Of a stretch of DNA of 12,885 bases, positions 6,048 through 12,268 are shown piece by piece (the stretch's first letter is position 1; the number at the start of each line of letters is the position of its first letter). Origin of the DNA: RUG563 sp964423675. GTDB lineage: Bacteria > Bacillota > Clostridia > Christensenellales > Aristaeellaceae. The position numbers were made by a program, and so were the translations under genes. The notes beneath the pieces are model-generated. The model saw only the letters and a program-made list of their open reading frames with translations. It had not been told where the DNA came from and did no database searches. The stretch spans positions 1 to 12,885 of the forward strand of contig CAYRFP010000055.1 of NCBI GenBank assembly GCA_964423675.1, given 5' to 3'.

Positions 6048-7376
6048 TTATTTCCCTACGCAGAAGCGGGAGAACACATCATCCAGCAGCTTTTCATCCA
6101 CCTGCTGGCCGGTAACGCGCCCCAGATCTGCCAGCGCTTCATGCAGCTCCACCGCCGCCACATCCACGGCCTGTCCCTGCTGGCATGCATCCGCCGCCCG
6201 GCGCAGAGCCGCTGCTGCGGATCGCGCCAGTGCCATATGCCGCGCCTGGGTCAGGGCGCTTTCGCCCGCTCCCGCGCCAAAGGCCGCCACCCGCCGTTCC
6301 AGTTCCGGGATGCCCAGCCCCGTGTTGGCAGAAACCAGCACCGTCTGTTCAAAATCCTCCGGCCGCAATTGCAGGGGCAGATCGGCCTTGTTCAGCACGA
6401 TAATCCGCGGCGCTCCGGCAGTTTCGTCCAGCAGCTGCTGATCCTCCGGGGAAAGGGGGGCGGACGCATCCAGTACCGCCAGCACCACATCTGCTCCCGC
6501 TACGGCCTGCCGCGCCAGCGTCACGCCGATGCGCTCGATTTCATCGGCATTCTCCCGCAAGCCCGCCGTGTCTGCAAAATGCACCCGCAGACCGGCGATC
6601 ATCACGTCCGCCCGGATCACATCCCGAGTGGTGCCGGGAATATTGGTCACAATCGCCCGCTGCTGCCGGGCCAGGGCGTTGAGCAGGGAGGATTTTCCCA
6701 CATTGGGCCGCCCGCATAAAACAGCTTCCAACCCGCTTTGGGCAATGCGCGCCCCCCGTTCGTCGCAGGCGTTTTCCAGCTCTTTCGCCAGGGCCAGCGC
6801 TCCGGCGGTTAAATCTCCCGCTGCTTCGTCAAAGGAGATTTCCTCGGGATAATCGATGGCCGCCGCCACCCCGGAAAGTAGCGCCAGCAACTTTTCCTGC
6901 GCCGTTTGGATGAACGAGCCCACCCCGCCGCTGAGCTGGCGCACCGCCGCTCGGGCCGCCCGCTGGCCATCGGCAGAGATCAGGCCCATCACGGCCTCGG
7001 CCTGGCTCAGATCAATGCGGCCGTTGAGGAAGGCCCGGCGAGTGAATTCGCCCGGCTCCGCTGCCCGGGCGCCCAGAGCATACAGGGCTTGCAGGACGGC
7101 CTGCGCAGCGTATTCGCCCCCATGAAGATGAAATTCTGCCACGTCTTCCCGGGTATAGCTCCGGGGTGCGCGCATTAGCGTGGCCATGCATTCATCCAGG
7201 GTTTCCCCCTGATAGACAGCATGGCCATAATATAGCCGATGGGATTCAAACGCCTGGGCGGGGGAAAACAGCGTTCTCAGCAGCGCTTCCGCATCTGGCC
7301 CGCTAATGCGCACGATGGCGATGCCGCCCGTTCCCGGCGCAGTGGCCAGGGCGGCGATGGTGTCTGTTGACTGCAT
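6048..7376 (-). CDS. mnmE: MnmE, tRNA uridine-5-carboxymethylaminomethyl modification GTPase
   Basis: The 442-aa protein has the whole family architecture: an N-terminal tetrahydrofolate-binding domain (DTIAALATAPGTGGIAIVRISG; GEFTRRAFLNGRIDLSQAEA at 109-128), a helical domain, and a G domain with G1 GRPNVGKS (222-229), G2 in GTTRD (248-252), G3 DTAG (269-272) and G4 NKAD (329-332). The C-terminus is FCVGK with the conserved Cys439. I chose the ATG at 7376, which has AAAGG about 12 bases upstream; an ATG four codons earlier (7388) abuts that site. Known role: with MnmG it forms the 5-aminomethyl wobble-uridine modification. mnmG, often adjacent in Bacillota, is not beside it here. It has its own promoter at 7429-7457. 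Confidence 0.97.
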   Translation of the reverse strand: MQSTDTIAALATAPGTGGIAIVRISGPDAEALLRTLFSPAQAFESHRLYYGHAVYQGETLDECMATLMRAPRSYTREDVAEFHLHGGEYAAQAVLQALYALGARAAEPGEFTRRAFLNGRIDLSQAEAVMGLISADGQRAARAAVRQLSGGVGSFIQTAQEKLLALLSGVAAAIDYPEEISFDEAAGDLTAGALALAKELENACDERGARIAQSGLEAVLCGRPNVGKSSLLNALARQQRAIVTNIPGTTRDVIRADVMIAGLRVHFADTAGLRENADEIERIGVTLARQAVAGADVVLAVLDASAPLSPEDQQLLDETAGAPRIIVLNKADLPLQLRPEDFEQTVLVSANTGLGIPELERRVAAFGAGAGESALTQARHMALARSAAAALRRAADACQQGQAVDVAAVELHEALADLGRVTGQQVDEKLLDDVFSRFCVGK

Positions 7377-7428
7377 AAAGCAAAACATCCTTTGCAATGA
7401 CGATTCAATAAAGCTTTGGAACAGATGC

Positions 7429-7457
7429 ATTTTACTATGCTCTGGCGGCTCTGTCAA
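7429..7457 (-). promoter_or_regulatory. Sigma-A promoter of mnmE
   Basis: On the minus strand a perfect TTGACA (7457-7452) is 17 bp from TAAAAT (7434-7429). Transcription should start near 7422, giving a leader of about 46 nt before the mnmE start. Confidence 0.87.
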
Positions 7458-7467
7458 GCCGCAGAGC
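7439..7467. repeat. Inverted repeat covering the -35 box of mnmE
   Basis: GCTCTGGCGGCT (7439-7450) and AGCCGCAGAGC (7457-7467) are inverted copies with one unpaired base and a six-base centre (CTGTCA). The dyad spans the whole -35 hexamer of the mnmE promoter, so it could be an operator; a chance dyad cannot be excluded. Confidence 0.55.
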
Positions 7468-7510
7468 AGAGGGCTTTTCCCCGGCCTCGACAAAATATTC
7501 CTTGAACCGC

Positions 7511-7539
7511 TTGAGATTTCCGGATGAATATGGTATGAT
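7511..7539 (+). promoter_or_regulatory. Sigma-A promoter of argR-recN
   Basis: TTGAGA at 7511-7516 and TATGAT at 7534-7539 have a 17-bp spacer; initiation is expected near 7546, leaving a leader of about 80 nt. The leader contains a GGAAAGC/GCTTTCC dyad at 7574-7589. A TGAATA half-site resembling an ARG box lies in the spacer, next to the -10 box. Confidence 0.8.
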
Positions 7540-7624
7540 AAAATATGCAGAATGAAAGAATAAAGGCGGGCCCGGAAAGCGGGCTTTCCTTTCGAAGCGA
7601 AAAAAGAAAGCAGGATGGAAGCCC

Positions 7625-8071
7625 ATGAAAAACGCACGGCAAACCGCGATTCTGGCCCTGATTGAGAAATACGATATCGAAACCCAGGAGGAATTGGCCG
7701 CCCGGCTTCGGGAAATGGGCATCACGGTGACGCAGGCCACGGTGTCCCGGGATATTAAGGAGCTGCGGCTGCTCAAGGTGCTCTCCACCAAGGGTACGTA
7801 TAAATACGCCGTGGATAAGGGCGAGCATGGCCTGTCTGATCGGTTCGCGCGGATATTCGTGGAATCGGTGCTGTCCATTCAATATGCAGGCAATATCATC
7901 GTGATTAAGACCCTCTCGGGCAGCGCAAACGCCGCCTGTGAGGCGATTGACTCCATGCGCTGGCCGGAAATTATGGGCACCATGGCTGGGGAAAACACGA
8001 TTTTCGTGATCGTCCATGATGAGAAGGACGCGGCTCACGTGGTGAACCAGTTCCACGATATGCTGAAATAA
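7625..8071 (+). CDS. argR: Arginine repressor ArgR/AhrC
   Basis: This 148-aa protein has standard ArgR length and layout: a winged helix-turn-helix (residues 1-65, recognition region TQATVSRDIKEL at 36-47) and a C-terminal hexamerisation and arginine-binding domain with GSANAACEAID (99-109) and GTMAGENTIFVI (118-129). AGGATGG at 7612-7618 precedes the ATG by six bases. Known role: arginine-dependent repression of arginine biosynthesis and control of catabolism. In E. coli ArgR and B. subtilis AhrC the last motif reads GDDT and its Asp residues contact arginine; here it reads GENT (Glu123, Asn124), so effector binding may differ. recN follows after 12 bp, a conserved arrangement in Bacillota. 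Confidence 0.95.
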   Translation: MKNARQTAILALIEKYDIETQEELAARLREMGITVTQATVSRDIKELRLLKVLSTKGTYKYAVDKGEHGLSDRFARIFVESVLSIQYAGNIIVIKTLSGSANAACEAIDSMRWPEIMGTMAGENTIFVIVHDEKDAAHVVNQFHDMLK

Positions 8072-8083
8072 GAGGGGATTTTC

Positions 8084-9757
8084 ATGCTACTATCCCTGGA
8101 TATACGCAATATTGCGCTGATGGACGAAATGCAGGTGGAATTCGGGTCGGGGCTTCATGTGCTGACCGGCGAAACCGGCGCGGGCAAATCCATCCTGGTG
8201 GACGCGGTGGCACTGCTGCTGGGGGGGCGCGCCCAGAAGGAACTGATCCGAAACGGCTGCGATAAAGCCCGGGTGGAGGGCGTGTTTGATCTGGCCGATT
8301 GCCCGGCCGCCCAGGCAATGCTGGCTGAAATGGAGCTGGAGGACGGGGACGAACTAATCCTCTGCCGGGAGATCACGCTGCAGGGGCGTTCTGTCTGCCG
8401 CGTGAACGGCCGGCAAACGCCTCTGACGGCGTATCAGCAGCTGGCCGGGCTTCTGATGGATATTCATGGCCAGCATGAGCATCAGTTTCTGATGGATGAA
8501 AAACGCCATCTGAGCATGCTGGATGCGTCCGGCGGCCCCGAGCATCAGCGGCTGCTGGAAAGAACGAAGACGGATTTTACAGTCTGGCTGGCGTCTCAGA
8601 AGGCGTTGGATCAGCTGCGGGAAAAAAGCGTGGAGGCCCAGGAACGAATTGAACTGCTGCAAATGCGGGTGGCCGAATTGCGGGCGGCAGATCTGGTGGC
8701 CGGAGAGGAAGAAACGCTGACAAAGGAGCGGGATCGTTTCCGCAACAGCGAAAAAATCGAGTCCGGGCTGCGGGGGGCGTATGACGCGGTGTATGACGGC
8801 GCGTCTCCGGCGGCAGAAAGTCTGCGAGAGGCAGTGAACGCCCTTTCGCCCATTGAACGGCTGGATCCGGCCTATGCCGCCCTGCGCGCGCGGCTGGATG
8901 GGCTGTATTATGAAGCGGAGGACGTGGGGCTGGCCCTGCGGGATCTGCTCTCCGGGCTGGACAGCGATCCGGCCCGGCAGGAAGAGGTGCAGTTCCGGCT
9001 GGATATGCTGCGCCGGCTTTCCCGGAAATATAACGGCGCGGACAGCGAGATGCTGCTGGAAAAGCAGCGGGAAATGGAAGCTGAGCTTTCCACTTTTGAA
9101 AATCTGGATGATCTTCTGGAGCAGGCCGAGCGCAAGGAAATGGCGCTGCGCCGGGTGTATCTGCAAACGGCGGATGAGCTCAGCGCGTCCCGCCATGCGC
9201 TGGCGGAGAAGTTCGAAAAGGAAATGGAGATTCAGCTGCAGGATCTGAACATGGGCGGCACGCGGTTTTCCGTTTCGTTTAAGGAAGCCTTCGCCACTAC
9301 CCTGGGCAGCGAAACCGTGGCTTTCCTGATTGCACCCAACCGGGGCGAGGAAATGCAGCCGCTGAGCAAAATTGCTTCGGGCGGCGAATTATCCCGGCTG
9401 ATGCTGGCCATTAAATCGGTGGCCGCCAAACGGGAGGGAACGCCCTCGATGATTTTTGACGAGATTGATACCGGCATCTCCGGCCGTGCAGCGCAGGTGG
9501 TGGGCGAAAAAATGGCGGCCATTGCAAAGGAGCGGCAGGTGCTCTGCGTTACGCATTTGCAGCAGATTGCTGCCCTGGCAGATCGGCATTATCTGGTGGA
9601 AAAATCCTTTGACGGCCAGCGTACCCGCACCCGCCTGACTCCGCTTTCCGGGGAGGAACGGGTTTCGGAAATCGCCCGGATGCTGGGCGGCGAGGGCGAA
9701 AGTGCCCGCGCCCATGCCCGGGAAATGCTCAAGCACGCTGCGGAAGCAAAGGCATAA
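8084..9757 (+). CDS. recN: DNA repair ATPase RecN
   Basis: The 557-aa SMC-like protein is full length. Walker A GETGAGKS is at 29-36, the family block DIHGQHEHQFLMDEKRHLSM at 126-145, long coiled coils run over roughly 155-385, the ABC signature SGGELSR is at 432-438, and Walker B MIFDE at 456-460 is followed by IDTGISGRAA. GAGGGG at 8072-8077 sits six bases before the ATG, right after the argR stop, so the two are one operon. Known role: early response to double-strand breaks, holding DNA ends for RecA-dependent repair in the cytoplasm. No LexA-type operator is seen near the argR promoter, so SOS control is not evident here. A terminator follows within 25 bp. Confidence 0.97.
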   Translation: MLLSLDIRNIALMDEMQVEFGSGLHVLTGETGAGKSILVDAVALLLGGRAQKELIRNGCDKARVEGVFDLADCPAAQAMLAEMELEDGDELILCREITLQGRSVCRVNGRQTPLTAYQQLAGLLMDIHGQHEHQFLMDEKRHLSMLDASGGPEHQRLLERTKTDFTVWLASQKALDQLREKSVEAQERIELLQMRVAELRAADLVAGEEETLTKERDRFRNSEKIESGLRGAYDAVYDGASPAAESLREAVNALSPIERLDPAYAALRARLDGLYYEAEDVGLALRDLLSGLDSDPARQEEVQFRLDMLRRLSRKYNGADSEMLLEKQREMEAELSTFENLDDLLEQAERKEMALRRVYLQTADELSASRHALAEKFEKEMEIQLQDLNMGGTRFSVSFKEAFATTLGSETVAFLIAPNRGEEMQPLSKIASGGELSRLMLAIKSVAAKREGTPSMIFDEIDTGISGRAAQVVGEKMAAIAKERQVLCVTHLQQIAALADRHYLVEKSFDGQRTRTRLTPLSGEERVSEIARMLGGEGESARAHAREMLKHAAEAKA

Positions 9758-9769
9758 AGCGCCCGGAAG

Positions 9770-9813
9770 AAAAAAAGACGGAAACGGCTATACGCCGTTT
9801 CCGCTTTTGTTTT
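9770..9813. terminator. Bidirectional terminator between recN and the anti-sigma gene
   Basis: A perfect 9-bp stem (9780-9788 with 9794-9802, extendable by one C-G pair) has a TATAC loop. It is followed on the plus strand by CTTTTGTTTT and flanked on the other side by seven A residues (9770-9776), which read as a T run on the minus strand. It therefore serves both convergent genes. Confidence 0.92.
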
Positions 9814-9845
9814 AGGGCTATTTAAAGGAAATTATGGGGAGCGAA

Positions 9846-10787
9846 TCAGGGAATGCGCAGGGTAAAGCTGATGCTGCCCTGTTGCGCAGATGCGTGCATG
9901 GCCTCGTCATCCTCGTCCATGTAGGTGAAAACGGTGTAGGGCAGGGTCAGCGTCAGCTCGCTGTTGCTGGCGGCCACGATATCCCGGGCGCGCTGCCGTT
10001 TTTCCAGCAGGGACTGATAGTGGTTGGCCAGCGCGGGATTTTTATCGATTTCGCTGCGATACCATTCGTCCGTAGCCTCGTCCAGCCATTCCAGCGACGC
10101 TTCCAGCACGGTGATGACCTGGCCGTCCTCACCCAGAAACGCATCCATGGAGGCATCGCCCGGAACCTGCAGTTTCCCGTCCATGAGAACCTGGTTGCAT
10201 TCAAAGAGCAGCAGCGTTTTGCTTCCGTCGCGCATCATATCCCGCACCGGGCCAAAGCCATCCTGGGTCCAGAGATAATGCTGGCTGTGGGCTTCCGGGT
10301 CGTCGGGGTCATCGCTGTAAGCGCCGTCCGCATCCAGATTCCATAGGGGATGCAACTCGAACTGTGCCGCATCTGCGGCCTGCGCAGCCAGAGACACCGT
10401 CAGCGCCTGCTGCTCCGGGGCCCAGGATACATCCTGCACTGTCACGGAAACCGAACCGGCGGCGGACGTTTCCTGGGGCGGGGTCGTGACCAGGTGTTCT
10501 ATGATTGCCTGATATTTTTCAGGCTCATATTGCTGATAGGCGGTGAAGCGATTGGAATAATACCAATCCTGCCCCTGGAAAATGGCGGCGCAGGCCGCGC
10601 CGCAAAGAAGAAGCAGCGTCAGCGCAGCAGCCAGAATCACGGCCCGGGGCACGCGCCGGGGGCGGGGCTTTTTGTCGGGCAGCTTTGTCAGGGTTTGGCG
10701 GAGTTGATGGGAAAAGGAAGATGGAACCGGGCCGATCGCCTGATCCAGCGCATTCCATTTGTCAGATTGATTCTGGGTTTTAGGCAT
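9846..10787 (-). CDS. One-pass membrane protein, probable anti-sigma factor
   Basis: This 313-aa protein has a short cytoplasmic part (1-47, Lys/Arg/Pro-rich at 39-48), one membrane helix (about 49-69, AVILAAALTLLLLCGAACAAI) and an external domain of about 240 residues rich in acidic and aromatic residues. The start at 10787 has AAAGGAGG (10802-10795) overlapping the stop of the sigma gene, so translation of the two is coupled. That context, plus the topology, supports a role as the membrane-bound regulator of the sigma factor; there is no zinc-binding HxxxCxxC motif, so it is not a ZAS-type anti-sigma. The external domain would sense an unknown cell-envelope signal. I recognise no family for certain. 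A terminator follows downstream. Confidence 0.75.
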   Translation of the reverse strand: MPKTQNQSDKWNALDQAIGPVPSSFSHQLRQTLTKLPDKKPRPRRVPRAVILAAALTLLLLCGAACAAIFQGQDWYYSNRFTAYQQYEPEKYQAIIEHLVTTPPQETSAAGSVSVTVQDVSWAPEQQALTVSLAAQAADAAQFELHPLWNLDADGAYSDDPDDPEAHSQHYLWTQDGFGPVRDMMRDGSKTLLLFECNQVLMDGKLQVPGDASMDAFLGEDGQVITVLEASLEWLDEATDEWYRSEIDKNPALANHYQSLLEKRQRARDIVAASNSELTLTLPYTVFTYMDEDDEAMHASAQQGSISFTLRIP

Positions 10788-10800
10788 GGTTTTTCCTCCT

Positions 10801-11274
10801 TTATTCGCGTTCCTTCAGGTCTTTCAGCAGCTTTCTGCGGCCCCTTGCAATGCGGGATTTCACCGTGCTTTCCGGCAGATGGAGCATCTGTGCGGTCTCC
10901 CGGATGGTATAATGCTCCAGGCCAGTGAGCACAAGCGCGATTCGTTCATCAGGGCGCAGCCGCAGCAGCGCTTCCCGCAGGGCCAGCACGGCGGCACGAT
11001 CATCCCCCGCTGCGGCATGGGCGGGCGGCTCTGCCAGCAGTACCAGACGATGGCGCTTTCGCAGCAGCGTTTTGCATTCGTTGATGAGAATGCGTATCAG
11101 CCAGGGGGCGAATGCGGCCTCGTTTCGCAGCGTGTCCAGCCGCGTCCAGGCGCGCAGCAGCGCTTCCTGCACTGCATCGCCCGCATCGGCCGCGCTGCCG
11201 GTATAGCTGTAGGCCACCCGGTAAAGCGTTGGCTCCAGCGCCAGCACGTGCTGAACAAAAGTGGCTTTGTTCAT
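10801..11274 (-). CDS. ECF-like sigma-70 family RNA polymerase sigma factor
   Basis: I choose the ATG at 11274, with AGGAGA seven bases upstream, giving 157 aa; upstream in-frame ATGs lack a ribosome site. Region 2 covers about 12-76 (LYRVAYSYTGSAADAGDAVQ, then AFAPWLIRILINECKTLLRKR), and region 4 about 97-153 with a helix-turn-helix (YTIRETAQMLHLPESTVKSR). Region 3 is missing, as in the ECF group. A short Ala-rich linker (83-95) joins the two. It would direct polymerase to a small stress regulon under control of the downstream membrane protein. A near-canonical ECF -35 motif (TGAAACTTTT) lies upstream, hinting at autoregulation, but no matching -10 is clear. Confidence 0.93.
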   Translation of the reverse strand: MNKATFVQHVLALEPTLYRVAYSYTGSAADAGDAVQEALLRAWTRLDTLRNEAAFAPWLIRILINECKTLLRKRHRLVLLAEPPAHAAAGDDRAAVLALREALLRLRPDERIALVLTGLEHYTIRETAQMLHLPESTVKSRIARGRRKLLKDLKERE

Positions 11275-11300
11275 AAGCTGTTCTCCTATCTTCATGGGTG

Positions 11301-11350
11301 ATCTGTACAGATTCCGTTTATAAGAAGGGCGGGAGGAGAGAAAAGTTTCA
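11301..11350 (-). promoter_or_regulatory. Candidate promoter and operator of the sigma/anti-sigma operon
   Basis: On the minus strand TGAAACTTTT (11350-11341) resembles the -35 box used by ECF sigma factors. TATAAA (11322-11317) could be a sigma-A -10 box but has no good -35. Just below it is a perfect 12-bp palindrome, ATCTGTACAGAT (11301-11312), about where transcription would begin. The elements do not fit one promoter neatly. Confidence 0.4.
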
Positions 11351-11460
11351 GGAAAACGAAAAAAACTGGGAACAGGGGGGAACATGCGCCGCTGAGGAAC
11401 CTGAGGGAAAAGCAAAGGGCAGTTTCAAGAAAACAGGCGGCTGGGCAGCAAAAAGCAAAT

Positions 11461-11489
11461 AAAAAAACATCCTGCTTTTCAACAGGATG
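11461..11489 (-). terminator. Terminator of the methionine tRNA operon
   Basis: Read on the minus strand, CATCCTG pairs with CAGGATG around an eight-base loop and is followed by seven T residues (11467-11461), six bases after the CCA end of tRNA-Met. Confidence 0.92.
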
Positions 11490-11494
11490 CTTTC

Positions 11495-11571
11495 TGGTGG
11501 CTCCGATCTGATTCGAACAGATGACACTCCGGGTATGAACCGAATGCTCTAGCCAACTGAGCTACGGAGCC
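11495..11571 (-). tRNA. Elongator tRNA-Met (CAU)
   Basis: A complete 77-nt cloverleaf on the minus strand: acceptor GGCTCCG/CGGAGCC, D stem GCTC/GAGC with C11:G24, anticodon stem TTCGG/CCGGA with loop TTCATAC (anticodon CAT), T stem ATCTG/CAGAT with TTCGAAT, discriminator A73 and an encoded CCA. The anticodon arm matches elongator tRNA-Met of Bacillota rather than the lysidine-modified tRNA-Ile(CAU). Confidence 0.95.
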
Positions 11572-11574
11572 AAA

Positions 11575-11651
<77 letters not shown>

Positions 11652-11681
11652 ATGTTCATGCACTTCAGCAGCGCAGAAATT

Positions 11682-11710
11682 ATGATACAACATTTTCTTG
11701 TTTTTGTCAA
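11682..11710 (-). promoter_or_regulatory. Sigma-A promoter of the tRNA-fMet / tRNA-Met operon
   Basis: A perfect TTGACA (11710-11705) is 17 bp from TATCAT (11687-11682). Initiation near 11675 leaves a leader of about two dozen bases before tRNA-fMet. Confidence 0.85.
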
Positions 11711-11836
11711 CCACTTTCTGAAAAAAATCTGCTTTTTAAGAAAAACGAAATCAGCCGAGAGAGCGCGGCCCGCGTCAGGGGCGGAGGGAGCAGGAAAGAA
11801 AACTGTTGGTTTGCCAGTCCTGCGCCGCGCTTTTGC

Positions 11837-11865
11837 TTGACAAGGCGGCGGAAAAAAAGTAAAAT
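11837..11865 (+). promoter_or_regulatory. Sigma-A promoter of the T-box-metG unit
   Basis: A perfect TTGACA (11837-11842) and TAAAAT (11860-11865) are 17 bp apart. Initiation is expected near 11872, giving a leader of almost 400 nt before metG. It diverges from the tRNA promoter. Confidence 0.88.
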
Positions 11866-11871
11866 AAAAAA

Positions 11872-12224
11872 AGATGCGATGAACGGGAGAGTACCCAGCA
11901 GGGCTGCGGATAGAGAGCTGCGGAGGATGGAAACGCGGCGGTAGCGGCGGGGGAACATGGCTCGGGAGCAGCAGGGGCGAAGCGCAGGCCAAGCCTTTGC
12001 CGGGTCGCGCCGATATCCGCGAAATGAAGGCATGCAATCAAAATGGGATGAACGCCGTCGGGCTGCGCGTCCGCATGGCGGAGGGGCCAGATCACTTGGC
12101 CGTGCTGCTGCGGGCAGATTTGCTGCGCATAAGTTCGCAATTCCCTATCCCATGCATGCGAACCAGGGTGGTACCGCGTTGAAGAAGCAACGCCCCTGCA
12201 TCGAAAGGATGCGGGGGCTTTTTT
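11872..12224 (+). promoter_or_regulatory. T-box riboswitch sensing uncharged tRNA-Met
   Basis: The leader contains the T-box proper, a full match to AGGGTGGNACCGCG at 12165-12178 with N = T. Upstream, GGGAGAGTA (11885-11893) resembles the conserved base of Stem I, and a distal stem can form from GCTGCG (11918-11923) and CGCGGC (11934-11939). A candidate specifier codon ATG is at 11957-11959 in GGGAACATGGC. CAGGG (12164-12168) can pair with CCCTG (12195-12199) and GCGTT (12176-12180) with AACGC (12189-12193) as the antiterminator. The same CCCTG strand belongs to the terminator at 12192-12224, so the two folds exclude each other. Known mechanism: uncharged tRNA pairs with the specifier and, through its NCCA end, with the TGGT bulge; T matches the A73 of both tRNAs next door. 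Confidence 0.93.
12192..12224 (+). terminator. T-box attenuator terminator
   Basis: GCCCCTGCATC (12192-12202) pairs with GATGCGGGGGC (12208-12218) with one U-G pair and a GAAAG loop, followed by six T residues. It stops transcription before metG when tRNA-Met is charged. Confidence 0.93.
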
Positions 12225-12268
12225 GCACCCGCAATAAGCAGCCGAAAGAAAGAGAGGACGAAACAACC

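Noticed and set aside
5931..6719. A 262-codon plus-strand frame opposite mnmE
   Set aside because: Most of it is antisense to mnmE. Its first 40 codons, in the intergenic stretch, look mildly coding-like, but there is no ribosome site and no recognisable domain.
8034..8045. A second CACGTG, near the end of argR, as parS
   Set aside because: Flanks are GGCT and GTGA, not GTTT and AAAC; it is ordinary coding sequence.
11242..11253. CAGCACGTGCTG palindrome as a parS site for ParB
   Set aside because: The parS consensus TGTTTCACGTGAAACA matches only in the CACGTG core, and the site lies inside the coding region for sigma region 2.
11495..11571. Reading the second CAU tRNA as tRNA-Ile2 (lysidine type)
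   Set aside because: Its anticodon arm (CGG-TTCATAC-CCG) matches elongator tRNA-Met of Bacillota, and it shares an operon with initiator tRNA next to metG.
11997..12182. A 61-codon plus-strand frame before metG as a leader peptide
   Set aside because: It lies wholly inside the T-box leader and ends within the T-box motif; the RNA structure explains the sequence and there is no run of Met codons.
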